From the NCBI RefSeq assembly GCF_019925205.1, contig NC_083560.1, forward strand, positions 43,508,270 to 43,572,269: 64,000 nucleotides of DNA, given 5' to 3'. Positions within the stretch are counted from its first letter, which is position 1, and the number at the start of each line of letters is the position of its first letter. Positions 24,801 through 36,673 of the stretch are shown piece by piece. Source of the DNA: Metopolophium dirhodum (lineage: Eukaryota; Arthropoda; Insecta; Hemiptera; Aphididae). Made by a program: the position numbers and the translations under genes. The notes under the pieces are model-generated. The model did no database searches, had not been told where the DNA came from, and saw only the letters and a program-made list of their open reading frames with translations.

Positions 24801-26248
24801 CTGAATATATAATATATATTATATGTTTCCAATACTAAAACGCTTCAGTCGTTTCAATCCATCTTCTTACTACTAGTAATGTCTTCTCTTTGGTAATTTG
24901 ATAATTCGCAAAAATCCAAAAATTCCTACCTTTATTGTTTTAATATAATATAAAAAAATTTATATAGGCATGTATATGTTCTAATAATTTGTGCTTGATC
25001 CTATCGTGATACTAGTTACTACATAGGCATGTGCACATAACTATTAGAAATAAAGTCGCTGTCATTAATTTAAATTTTTCTTTGGTCAGGGGGGTGGGAA
25101 AAACTTCAATATTTTTACTTAATATAGAAAGAAAAATATGAAAAGAATTGTCGTGTATCTGATGTTAAAAAAACTTGTCGGCAAACCCGTCTTGCCCTTC
25201 AAGTGTCTATGAATAATATATAGTTATAAATTATAATAGAATTAAATATATTTTATTTATTGATAATAAACGAGTTAGATGAAAATCTTTAAGTAGAAAA
25301 ATACACAATATAACTTACACATTAGTAGATACAGTAATATATTATAATAGCCAATAGGTTAGTTTTTATTCCACAGAAAATGTATTTAATGTTTTTAATT
25401 TAAAAACCAATTACTATAAACATGTTATTTTATATAAGCAACTCCACAATTGATATTTCATCTTTTAAACCACAACATGATTATTATACTCACCTTAAAA
25501 CTCTTAGTAATTTGAATTAAATAAAAGTAAAATCAATAAGCAATTTGGAAAAATGAATACTATAAAATATGATAGTATTGTTTTATGTAAAAAACTTAAC
25601 GTAGATATAGACAAATTCAAAACCAAAAATCTTCTCGTAAAATATATTAACTCAATTAATTTAAATAACATTGATTTTATGTAAATCCGATTTTATATAT
25701 GTTATGACATTATATTCTTATACATCTTATAGTTAATGTATAACTTATACTAAGAGTCCAAACAAATATAGGTTTCCTTAATTACACTCAGGTAAACTAA
25801 ATCTCCAACTGGGTTTTGTTAATTTCAAAGTCCCCTATTTTTCTTCTCGTAATAGGTAACTATCTATTTTATGTTCCAATATGTGCCACAAGCTATTCTT
25901 GCTAATAAGCCCCTTAAAAGGATGATGTGGATTGTTAATTAAGAACCATCTTTCTATTTTTAAAAACTATACTTATATGTAAATAGTATTATTGTATTGT
26001 AACCATTGGTCTACCAGCCCGGACTATTTATAAAATAAATAAATACCATTATTTTAGTTTATATATTTTGAACTCACCTTAGCACAGGATTTGATTTTTT
26101 GTGAGGTATTTATAATCAGGACCGGCTTTAGTGAATTGTTATATGTAGGCAAGACTTAATTTTTTGGCCCCTGAATTTTATCATTCTTCTTCCAAATAAA
26201 CAGGGAAAACAGATTTTTGTATTTTTAATCTTAACAAAATTAAAACTA
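21839..26248 (+). other. Intron of the chromo shadow gene, left part
   Basis: AT-rich intron sequence with no recognised exon. It includes the inverted-repeat partner (22871-22970) of 18735-18835. A hAT-like terminus-like phrase, aggaccggctttagtg, appears near 26118 without a clear partner. The reading frame at 23524-23751 has no domain and looks fortuitous. Confidence 0.5.
22871..22970 (-). repeat. Inverted-repeat partner of 18735-18835
   Basis: The reverse complement reads in the same order as 18735-18835, including agaatcttctgaggg and caagagtgaagagatgca. It is probably the remnant of a TE terminal region. Confidence 0.6.
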
Positions 26249-26420
26249 AAAAAAAGGTGGCCAAGTGGGTACCACTCTGCTGTATAGTAGGTATCTAGAT
26301 AATTCATTGGAATGAATGTATTTAATTTGAATTCAATGGTGTAAAATCATTATATACAAAATAAATTGATTCTGAGCAAACAGGTCTTGTCAGTCTAAGT
26401 ACATATATTTTATGATATTT
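26249..26420 (+). repeat. Family A left-end copy A10
   Basis: It begins with an A run then ggtggccaagtgggtaccac and ctctgctgtatagtagg, followed by the usual 'aattcaatgg..aaatcatta' and 'gattctgagc' segment. It is more diverged than A6, and it merges into the left arm of the intronic palindrome. Confidence 0.6.
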
Positions 26421-26892
26421 TCGGTATTAAAGAAATTTATTTTAGTATTAGACATTACCTACTACATTAGTAAAACAATAATACAGCTGGTTGAATACAT
26501 TTTTGCCGAAAAAATTGCATTTGAAAATGTCATTGTGTGTATAAAATATAATAATAATTTACCTACTTTACTTTTTTAAAAGTTTCAAGTACCCGCGAAT
26601 AATATTTTTAAATTACAAAAAAATACCTAAAATCGTTACGTAAATATAAAATTGGATTTGAAATATCTCTAAAAAAAAAACTGTATTATATTATTTAGAT
26701 TTTTCGGTGACAGTATATAAAATTCTCTTGAGAAATCTTGTTGTACATTTTCAATCCTCAGCCATAAAAATTGAACATTTAATAAATTTTTAACTACAGA
26801 ATAATGTACGAGGTAATTTACAAAATTTTGTGGTTTTGATGAATTTTATCAAAATTTGAACTTAAAATAATTATAAAAAATTACTTATGAGT

Positions 26893-27781
26893 AGAGGCCG
26901 GAATAATATTCTCTTAAAATAGCTAAAATAAGATGCTAATATTCTCTTTAAAATTTGAAAATATTCTTTAAAAATCATAATAAAATATGCAAAAAGTATG
27001 CAAAAAATATGCTTTTATATTAATATATTCTCTTAAATTAAAAATATGCTTTATGTGTAAAAGATAAAAGTACATAATACAAAAAATAATTAATATAAAT
27101 ATGTATGTAGGTAAGTAATAAAAAATAATACAGCTTAAAAAAAAACTTCAACTTAGGTAGTCGGGAGAATGAAAAGTGGCCGCTGGCGATATGTTAGCAA
27201 CTTTTTTTTTCTTCATAAAACAGGAGTACTTATTAAAACTCGTATACTTATTCTATATAATATATACCTATGTATTAAGTAATTATATCTAATTTAATAT
27301 TTCAAAATGCGCGCTTTACGAAAACATCACAGAAATTCACCGGGCATCAGCAGCCACTATTCATTCTCCCGACTTTAGGTAACATTTTATTTATTTAATT
27401 AAATTAAATTAATGATGTATTTTTCATTAAGACAATTTTTCATCGTTATCAACAGACTATAAAATTACTATATGGGGTATAATTAATGTATAATTATCGT
27501 ATATATTTATCACTATTATCGAACATATAATTTATATTATTTACGCCACTACAACACAAAATATTGAAAGTCTATACAATTAATCGATATATATTCTCTA
27601 AAATTATTTATTGAACGAAATATTATTTTATCTTGAAATATTCTGAATTTCTGAAGTATGCAAAAAACATTTTTGCCATTAATTTATACTTTCATGATTT
27701 GTGCCTATGTGTTTGCATGTTTCGAACCTCGCTGCACAGACTCAAAAAAAATATGTAAAATAATATAATTCCGGCCTCTAT
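26893..27781. mobile_element. TIR element inside the palindrome, left copy
   Basis: Terminal repeats gaggccggaataatatt and the complement of taatataattccggcctc are flanked by TA on each side. Inside, at 27157-27377, is a second inverted repeat (agtcgggagaatgaaaag ... ctattcattctcccgact). No transposase frame. Its partner at 31071-31746 sits at the mirror position of the other arm, so it inserted before the arms were duplicated. Confidence 0.7.
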
Positions 27782-28876
27782 AGATGTAAAGAACCTTGTA
27801 TTAAACTTGCAACTTTTTGAACCAATAAACATTTTTTCATTGACATTTATAAAAAAAAACCACTAAAAACAATTTCAAAATTTCAAATGTCTATATAAAT
27901 ACGAACAGCTTTAAACGAAATTCAACAGTATGAAAATTTTATCATATATAAAAAAATATAAAATAAACATTTGGTTGAACATTTTAAGTAGGTATCTGCG
28001 GTTATTATTTGTTTTTGAATTCTAACAAAATAAGAAAATCATTCGATTTAGAATTCGTTAATTTATGAGTGAATATCGAATGTTGTAAAAATTTAAAGCT
28101 TTAATGAAATTAATATAACTTTGGGAAACTTTTTTTTTGTTTAAGTTTTGAAAACTTATGGCGTATTTGTATTCAATTTTAAAATGGTTGATATAAATAG
28201 AAAATTGTTTATGAATTTCTAACTCAAAATAATTTCCCAATTCTCGGGACAGATTTTGTCGATAAATACCTAATGATTGTAAATTACTCCCAACTTTTTT
28301 TTAATTTCCACTAACAACAACTTATGAGGAACCTCGTATTAAATTTTCAAGTTTTTTGAAAGCTAATTATAATTTTTTTACGCCTAAAATATCCCAAAAT
28401 GAGTCAAAATATTTTAAATTTTGTTTATACTAATCTTCAGTATTAAAGCGTATTATTCGTTTAAATATATATCCAAACGTTCAGTTTGATATAAATATAC
28501 GTTTATGTAAATTTTAAAAACTGATATTTATCGTTTAAAAAACTTGCAAATATAATACGAGGTTCCTCATAAGTTGTTGTTAGTGGAAATTAAAAAAAAA
28601 GTTGAGTGTAAATTCACAATTATTTTTTATGAACGTCTGAAGTTAGAATTTCGACAAATTCCGTCAAAATCACGAAAATTTTAAAATTATTTTGAGTTAG
28701 AAACACATAAGCATTTTTCTATTTATATCAAACATTTTAAAATTGAATACAAGACGTGCCATACGTTTTCAACACATAAACAAAAAAAGATGGAAAACAA
28801 GTGGATGGTGCTCTGCTGTACAGTAGGTTACACGATATAATATCATTGTAAAACGATTCTGAGCGAAGACGGTCAG

Positions 28877-28989
28877 CTTTACACTAGCGGTCGGTGAGGG
28901 TTTATGCGGCCGCCAGAGCTCCGGGCTCAGCACAACAATGCTGTAGCACTCGTTCTGCGGCTACAGCGCAACGTTGAATGAAGCGGCAT
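28877..28989. repeat. GC-rich ~113-bp insertion within A11
   Basis: It replaces the point between 'ggtcag' and 'catatcatattac' of family A. It is CpG-rich (tttatgcggccgcc, gctccgggctc) with an 8-bp inverted repeat gctgtagc/gctacagc. It is not similar by eye to the GC insertion in A1. Origin unknown. Confidence 0.5.
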
Positions 28990-29169
28990 GCATATCATAT
29001 TACTAAAATATAATTGATGATATTATTGTGAATGAAGTAATCTATATAATATAACCTATCTACGTAGAACCTTGTTTTAAATTTTCAATCCTTAGATATA
29101 AAAGTTGAACATTTTATAAATTGTTAACTACAAAATAATTATTAAATTTTGTCAAAATTCGAACTTAAT

Positions 29170-29577
29170 AAAGAGGATAGCTACCCATATATTTGTTATC
29201 TCCGTCTTACACACGCACGACATAGCAAATTGTCGTTCACTAGTTTCAATCGTGTGCTGTTAGTTTTGATACTAGAGTGAATTGATCTCTTATAAAACTT
29301 TTAGGTAACAACATCATCTGTGCTTAAGGGTTGCCGATTTTTCGAAATATCCATTTTAAAGTAAGATATGGGTATGTGAAATATCAAAAATTAAAAATGC
29401 ACATATCTCACTTGATAATTAAAATATCGAATAAAGGCCAATGCTTAAGCACAGATAATGTTATTCTCTAAAAAATTAAGAGTAGGTCAAATCACTCTAA
29501 TATTAAAACTAACAGCACACTATTGAAACTAGTGAACTTCAAATTTTCTATGTCGTACGTGTGTAAGGCAGTGTGTT
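29170..29577. mobile_element. Foldback element, family M copy M2
   Basis: Arms 29182-29335 and ~29425-29570 are inverted copies (acgacatagcaaattg, ctagtttcaatcgtgtgctg, gtgcttaag). The left terminus gctacc...tttgttatctccgtc extends past the right arm, so the right end is truncated. The host family A sequence resumes at 'cttaaaaaaaattgtgcc'. Confidence 0.7.
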
Positions 29578-31070
29578 AAACAGCTTAAAAAAAATTGTGC
29601 CTATGTATTTTTAATATTTTTCAACTGTTATTGTAGAAAAACAATTACAATATAACAATATATCAGGAGCCTCGTGTTGAATTTTTACGACTTTTTACCC
29701 AACAAATACAATTTTATTGACAATTATAAAAAAAAAAAAACTAAAAAAATTGAAAACTGACTATGTCCGTAAACAGCTCAAAAAGAGTCAAAATATTTTC
29801 GAAATTATATCGTGTATAGAAAATAAAAATATAAATATTCAGTAAAATTTTCATGTATCTACAGTTATTAGTTTTTTAATTACAACAAAATAACAAAATC
29901 GCTACATAAAAAATCAAGTGAATATCCAATTTTGTAAAAATACGAACTTCAAACGCTCGTAAAAATTTATTTTGACTTGCATGTAAACATTTTTTTTTTT
30001 GATAAAGGTAGTCAAACTTATGAGGAATCTTGTATTACATTTTCAAATCTTAAATTTAAATAGAAAAAAATTTATGAATTTCTAACTCAAAATAATTTGC
30101 TAGTGTTCGTGATTTTTAAGTATTTTGTTAATAATTGAACTTTAAATGCTTAAAAAAAAATTGTGACTGGATTTTTAATATTTTTTATCTGTACTTGGAA
30201 CAATATAATATTAGGAGCTTTCTATTAAATTTTCAATATTTTTAACCAACATATGAAATGTTATTGATATTTATAGAATAAAAAACTAAACAAATTGGAA
30301 ATTGAAAATGTTTGTAAACAACTCAAAATAAGTCGAAATATTTTGAAAATGTTATGGCGTATAAAAAATGCTAATATAAACATTCTGTCAAAATTTCATG
30401 TATCTACACTAATTTGTTTTAGTTAAGTACACCAAAAACCAAAAAAAATTCCCGTCTTTCCCCAATTTGTCTTATGTTTTTCATGGCGCTTTTGAAAACT
30501 ACTGGACAATTTTTACTTTTGACCCCTCAAAGTACCAACTAGATTCACTTTCCTATCAGAAAAATACTGTTGAAGAAAATCAAACTTTTTACTGTCCTAA
30601 AAGGTGATAACAGACACAAAAATAAAAAAATATAAAATAATTTAATAAATTTAAAAAAAAACACACGTCATTGTAAAACAATATATTCATCGCTCCGCTC
30701 AGAATCTATAAACGTTTACCAGAGTCAAATTAATTTTATTAAAGCTTTTTTAAATTTTTACAACCTTTGATAGTCACCCGTAAATTAACGAATTATAAAT
30801 CGAATGATTTTCTTATTTTGTTATAATTCAAAAACAAATAATAACCGCAGATACCTACTTAAAATGTTCAACCAAATGTTTATTTTATATTTTTTTATAT
30901 ATGATAAAATTTTCATACTGTTGAATTTCGTTTAAAGCTGTTAATAGCTTTGTATTTATATAGACATTTGAAATTTTGAAATTGTTTTTAGTGGTTTTTT
31001 TATAAATGTCAATGAAAAAATGTTTATTGGGTCAAAAAGTTGCAAACTTAATACAAGCTTCTTCACAACT

Positions 31071-31746
31071 GTAAAGGCTGAAATTATATTATTTTGCATA
31101 TTTTTTTTGAGTGTGCAGTCAGGTGAGGTTCGAAACACATGCAGACACATAGCCATATCCCAACGTATATACGATAATTATATATTTATACCCCATATTG
31201 TAATTTTATAGTCCGTTGATAACGATGAAAAATGTTCTTAATTAAAAATACGTCATTAATCTAATTTAATTAAATAAATAAAATGTTACCTATAGTCGAG
31301 AGAATGAAAAGTGATGCCCCGCTGATGCCAGGTAAATTTCTGTGATGTTTTCGTAAAGCGCGCATTTTAAAATATTAAATTTAGATATAATTACCTAATA
31401 ATAATATATTATAGAATGATGTATACGAGTTTTAGTAGGTACCTACAACCTACCTCTATTTTATAAATAAAAAAGTTGCTAACATATCGCCAGCGACACC
31501 AGTTCACGTTTTTTTGAAGCTGTATTATTTTTTATTACCTACGCATACACATTTATATTAGTTTTTTTTTGGTATTATGTACTTTATTCTTTTACACATA
31601 AAAGCATGTTTTTAATTTAAGAGAATATTTTATGTATTATTATAAAAGTATATTTTTTCATATTTTATTATGATTTCTAATGAATATTTTCAATTTTTTA
31701 AGAGAATATTAGCATTTTATTCAGGCTATTTTATTATGGCCTCTAC
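31071..31746. mobile_element. TIR element inside the palindrome, right copy (inverted)
   Basis: This is the reverse-complement counterpart of 26893-27781, shortened by internal deletions. It preserves 'gcgcattttaaaatatt' and 'agagaatgaaaagtg'. Its left terminus is mutated (aaaggctgaaattatatta) while the right still reads ttatggcctcta. Confidence 0.65.
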
Positions 31747-31799
31747 TAAGTCATTTTTTATAATTATTTAAAGTTAAAATGTTGATAAAATCACAAAAA

Positions 31800-32768
31800 T
31801 GTGTAAATTACCATTCGGGCCGGTCAATACCTTTGCCCCCCTCTATTGAAAACTGAAATGACGCCACTGAGGTAATACAATACAAATATACTTTATAGCT
31901 TACAGGGTGCTTGATTCCAGTTGATTACTTTTTTCTAAAAATTATTTTTTATATTGTATGGTTATTGTATAATTGTACATCTGTACAAAACAAAAATACA
32001 TATTATCACAACCATCTTCCCTCTACAGTAAATTTCTGGTTATGCTCCTGATTCTATATTTTTCATATAATATTATATTTATATTATTATACATAATATG
32101 CGTGTGCACAGGGTAGTCATGGTAGGCCATAGACCTTATACTGTGTGGTATAGGCACTTGACTATCTGCGAACTACCCCCCTCAATATTCAATATTCTTA
32201 TCATGATAATTGATAGTCATAATATACTTTTTTTCTATGGTAAATGTAGTAAAATGATGTTACCCTATCCAAATTAGTTTTTATGACTTAGGTGTGAGTA
32301 TGAATATACGTAATATGTGTGTGTGTGTTTTAATGTGTTAAGTACTTATATGTATGACTACCCTGCCAGAAATTCTACGCACTCTTGTTATTATGTTATT
32401 ATTTAATATGCAATTATTTGCATTTCCTTCCCTTGAAACTCTTTAGACCTATATAACAAATACAATTATTTTTTTTATAATTACCAATAAATAATTTTGT
32501 TATAATATATTTTGAAAGAAATATTATTTATAGTTGCTGTTGACATTGATATGTGAATTGTTAACAATGTATGTATATTTTTTTTTAATATTTGGTACCT
32601 GTTTAAAATACCACATTCCAATTTTCAATATTATTATAAATTGTTTTGATTGCTCACTTGTATGTGTTTTTATAAAACAAACATTTGATACTTTATAAAT
32701 TTATTCCAATTGTTGCAATTGGCAATTACCTATTTAAATAAATAATTAAATTATTTGTCCTGTCACAG
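31800..32768 (+). other. Intron of the chromo shadow gene, right part
   Basis: AT-rich intronic sequence ending in acceptor tgtcacag at 32761-32768. A TE-terminus-like phrase (gacgccactgagg) lies near 31862, and a short (GT)n tract near 32315. No exon is recognised. Confidence 0.5.
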
Positions 32769-33129
32769 GGCCGATGCATTAAGACCGTACAATATCGTAT
32801 TTGATTACGACAGATTCGAATATGAACTTGCTGTTGGACTTGATTTCGCACTTGCTAATGCCTTGGAACCAGAAGAAATTGTGGGAGCCTGTAACTTTAA
32901 TGGTGAAATAGTGTATTTTTTTAAGTGGAAGCGTCAAGTTGCAGTAAGTTACATAACATCAGAACACGCTGCAAATTTGTATTCTGAAGCTATAATTAAA
33001 TTCCATGAGAAGTATAACTGGAAAATAGTTGATACAGCTACGTCGCAACAGCAACATGGAGGTAATGCTGTGCGTCCTGTAAAGCCGACCAAGGGTTTTA
33101 AGAATCAACTTGCCTATTTACGAAAATGA
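32769..33129 (+). CDS. Chromo shadow domain protein (HP1-related), terminal coding exon
   Basis: This exon encodes residues 27-146 after acceptor ttgtcctgtcacag; the stop TGA is at 33127-33129. Residues ~53-113 read as an HP1 chromo shadow domain. They include the hallmark ALEPEEIVGA (58-67), the strand segment GEIVYFFKWK (72-81), a helix (AIIKFHEKY, 101-109) and W111 near the place of the Trp in the C-terminal extension that helps bind PxVxL peptides in HP1. In HP1 proteins this domain dimerises and recruits partners to chromatin. The family usually has an N-terminal chromodomain that reads H3K9 methylation; none is seen here, so this would be a shadow-only paralogue like those known from flies. 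A Gln/Gly-rich linker and a Lys-rich tail (114-146) follow. Nuclear location is inferred. The exact HP1 subfamily is not assigned. Confidence 0.88.
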
Positions 33130-33136
33130 AATTAAC

Positions 33137-33142
33137 AATAAA
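33137..33142 (+). terminator. Possible polyadenylation signal
   Basis: AATAAA occurs eight bases after the stop codon of the chromo shadow gene. It is very close for a signal; AT-rich variants further downstream may be used instead. Confidence 0.3.
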
Positions 33143-33849
33143 CCTAAGTACAATGTATATATAAAATAATCATAATATAAGTTGCTATTATCATACATTA
33201 TAATTTTTTTTTTACACAGATAAATGTCAATTACTATTTATTGTACTTTTGTACCAGATTAAATTAATTAAAAATAACTTTCAGTCACACCACTAATGTC
33301 CTCTTTAAATATAAACCCGAATCTCCTATTGCATACTATGCAATGAGTTATGTGATTATTTTCTAGGAACCATTATGATATTTTTTGTAGTTTTATAAAA
33401 TGTTATTATGATATTTGTACAAATTGTGATACAATGTATGTGAAAATCAACTGTAGGTATGGTGGATATTATATTTAATCACATTTCACTCTATTTGCAC
33501 TATTATTATTAATTTATTTTGTGTTTACAACAAAACTAAAATAATTTTACACGAGTAATAATTTACAGAGACGGCGAAAAAGGATTAATGGAGTAAATCC
33601 ATATTGGGTAAATTGTATTGACTATTGTAGCGTAGGTACACTCAACTTTACACTAGAAAGCTTTATGACTTTATGAGCGGTATAGTATGATAATTATGTC
33701 GACGTATATTATGTATTAACATTAGTTTTAATAATATAAAATTGATTCTCATGTAACATAATTTACAGACAATAATACTATTATTCTGAAAAATGTAAAT
33801 AATCGATATTTGTACCAACACAATATTATACCACTATTAATATAACTAA
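33143..33849. other. 3' flank of the chromo shadow gene
   Basis: AT-rich sequence, probably 3' UTR then intergenic. Nothing else is recognised. Confidence 0.4.
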
Positions 33850-34712
33850 AAAACTGAACCAATTTGAAAAAAATGATTTAATTTTTTTGGTGCAAATCAA
33901 AAACTAATAACCGTATACAGTTGAAATTTTCACAAAATATTTATAATAGAATTATCCTAAGATGGTAACATTTTTGAAATATTTTGAATCTTTTTGAGAT
34001 ATTTACAGCATATTGAGAAATTTTTTGAATTTCGAAATTTTTTTTAAATGACTGTCATTAAAAATTTCACTTATTAAAAATGCTTGAAAATTTAACGCAA
34101 GGGTCCTCATGAGATGTTTGAATATCAGTTCAAAAATATTAAAGATTCATAGGCACGATAATTTGTATTTGCATTTAAAGTTTAAATATTGACAAAGTTC
34201 ATTAATATCCCGAAAATTTGCAAATAATTTTTCAGTTAGCAATGTTCAAAAAAGTTTGTCTTTTCATAGCTAACATTATAAATTTTATTAGAGGATTCTT
34301 CTAAAGTTTTTCTACTTTAAACAATAAAAATAAAGTTTACTAGAAAGTAACATATAAAGTAAAAATGAATGAGCGTTTAATTTAAAATTTTTACGATATT
34401 TGAAATTTAGCGGTAAATTAACGAACTCCAATTTAACGATTTTTGATATTTAGTTGTAAACGAAAAACGTTTTCACAAATTATTTATGACAGCATTTTCC
34501 ATACATAGTAACATTTACAAAATAATGATACTCTTTTTATAGCCATGAAATATTATTTTAATTATTAAATTTGATTATTAATAGGACACAACGTCTCCGC
34601 TCAGATTCATTTTTCGTATGCTATGATTTATCGTTGAATTTAAATATAACAAATCCATTACAATGACATACTCGACAACAGCAGAGCAGTACCCACTAGT
34701 CCTCCATTTTTT
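33850..34712 (-). repeat. Family A copy, strongly diverged
   Basis: The order of family A phrases is kept in reverse (aaaaactaataaccgtatac, tttttgagatatttac, gtctccgctcagattc, gacaacagcagagcagtacc), but with many substitutions. This is one of the oldest copies in the window. Confidence 0.6.
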
Positions 34713-35361
34713 TGATAAAAGTCGAAAAACTTGTTGGGAATCTTCTAATAACATTTCTAAATGAAAAATAATTTAAAAAATTAGAAAAATATATCATGGC
34801 TGTAGATAGCTTAAAAAGAGTAATTATTTAGGAAATTTTACCATATTATAAGTAGGTATGAAAAACATTTCAAGTGTCTACGGTTATTCGTTTTTTATAT
34901 TATATATAAAATTTTAGTACTAAAGGATTAAGAATTGTTTTTCACTTATTTTAGTTCAATCCTTAATTACATATTGTATAAGATTTAATACACAATAGAT
35001 AAACTAAATAAACTTGCATTTATTTAAATTACAATTTTTACTTATTTGGGCACTTTTTGTTAATTCTGTGATTATCATTGAAGGAGTATTGAAAGCATTT
35101 GGACATTTGTTACACTGTACACACTATATTAATACTGCAATCGAATTCTCGCCTAGTGTAGGTATACTAACTACTGTCTACTAGTTGTGTTTTCAGTTGA
35201 ACGTGTTGTGGTTATTCTTTGTAGTGACATAACTTGTGCTTAACTTTGTTTTCAAATTCAAATTTTTGCATATTTTTATCACATATTTAAGTAATATTCT
35301 AAGTAATATTATAGCACATATTTTTGCAATTTTAAGTGCTAAAAAATCATGAACATGATAA
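34713..35361. other. Intergenic, nothing recognised beyond a family A scrap
   Basis: A short diverged family A piece is visible up to ~34900, then unassigned AT-rich sequence. Confidence 0.35.
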
Positions 35362-35369
35362 CTTATAAC

Positions 35370-35860
35370 TAAGGCCCGGGACTTGATGACCTAAATTGTT
35401 TAAAAAATGCACAAAAAAATAAATGATGAAATTACTAATAAACATCATATATAATGACTTAAAAAATAACAACAAAAATACCAAATATGACTTTATAATT
35501 TCATAACATTTTTAAAAATATACGTTTTATACAATTTATGTATCATAAATCGTAATTATTATAGGTGATAGCTCTTTAAAAATTTTTACTCTCGAAGGAG
35601 CCGTTAAAAATGTATTTTTGCAATTTGAAATAAGTTAATCGACTTTTGGGAAATTTTTTTTGATTGACCGGGTCTAAAATAGTGTCAGCTTACAGTTTAT
35701 TAAATAATCGTAGATTGCGAAAACAAACGATAAAGATAATAAATGTCGATATTCGACAAGCTAATGACCGAAAAAAAATGCAAAGTAAAAATTGTATTTC
35801 TGTAAAGACGAGCCTCGGATGTAAGAATTAGAAAAAAGATGCAAATAGTTCCGGGCCCTA
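35370..35860. mobile_element. hAT-like non-autonomous transposon
   Basis: Terminal repeats taaggcccgggact (left) and the complement of agttccgggcccta (right) bound 491 bp with no transposase frame. A perfect 8-bp duplication cttataac flanks it (35362-35369 and 35861-35868). The termini resemble those of the element at 10939-11543 (tagggctcgga), suggesting the same hAT group. Confidence 0.85.
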
Positions 35861-35868
35861 CTTATAAC

Positions 35869-36669
35869 CCCCTCCCCACAATTTATATTAATTAAAATGA
35901 ATAACATAATATCGTTGTATATAGTAATATATAGTTGTATATCGCGTTACGTTTAATTATGTACTTATTGTGGCTTCGTGTTATTTAAAAACTACCTATT
36001 ACGTTTTTGAAAGGTACGTATATATCTCTAATATATGGAGGGTGACCTTGTTCATCTAAGGATGCTATAATGACGTCATAGCGTCATTTTCAACTCTTAA
36101 TAATAAATATTTCATTAAATATTACATTTTTCGTTTAAATTAAAATTGAAAAAAAATAGTGTTGTGATTTAAAGACGTATATAGGTACGTCGATCACCGT
36201 TAAAACTATAAATGTATTATGTTCATTTTTAATTTCAAACGTATTTTAATAAAAAATTCAGTTGATTATTACGTTATTCATTGTTCGTGAAAAATGTGTT
36301 GTATTGTTCGTCAAAATATAACAATACTCGCGATATTAATGAATTCGAATCCATAAAAAAACGTTTCACAAAATAATGGCAGCCAAAGGTCAGCAATAAT
36401 TGATGGAATTTATTTATTGTTAGTGGTTTTGAACGTTTTTGTTGAATTTATTTATTTTTAAAATTTGGATCGAATGTAAAACAGAGACTATTAAAATTAG
36501 TTGAACCCGAGAGCGAAGCATAGGTAGGTACCTACTAATTTTACCGGGATATAATATTTGTTAGGGATACACATGTAACTGAGCCTGTATATATTTTAAA
36601 AAAAAACTTTCACAATAGTTTTTAATTCAAACTTCATAATTAATACTTAGAATTCGATGCATTGTTTTC
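35869..36669. other. Intergenic, nothing recognised
   Basis: AT-rich sequence with occasional CpG-containing phrases. No gene, TE end or repeat unit was identified. Confidence 0.4.
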
Positions 36670-36673
36670 TTAA

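Larger units (their letters stand above)
28786..30708 (+). repeat. Family A copy A11 with two insertions
   Basis: It runs from the left end (aaaaaaagatggaaaacaag, then ctctgctgtacagtagg) to the right end (cattcatcgctccgctcagaatcta). It is interrupted by a GC-rich segment (28877-28989) and by foldback element M2 (29170-29577). The host sequence continues on each side of both insertions. Confidence 0.8.
26800..31800. repeat. ~5-kb intronic palindrome, interrupted by A11
   Basis: The left arm 26800-28360 is matched in reverse first by 28530-28785 and then, after family A copy A11, by 30712-31800. An example inner match is 'gttgttgttagtggaaatt' against 'aatttccactaacaacaac'. An outer example is 'gaattcgttaatttatg' against the complement within 30780-30800. 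The break in the right arm coincides with the ends of A11, so A11 inserted into a pre-existing palindrome. ATAAAC adjoins both ends of A11 and may be its target duplication. An RNA crossing this intron could form a very long hairpin. Confidence 0.75.

Noticed and set aside
26117..31870. One giant element bounded by 'caggaccggctttag' and 'gacgccactgagg'
   Set aside because: The two ends are not inverted copies of each other, and no target duplication was found.
32755..32768. Alternative start of the chromo shadow exon upstream of the acceptor
   Set aside because: The five extra codons lie in the polypyrimidine/acceptor region and do not begin with ATG. Exon 1 supplies a phase-matched ATG start.
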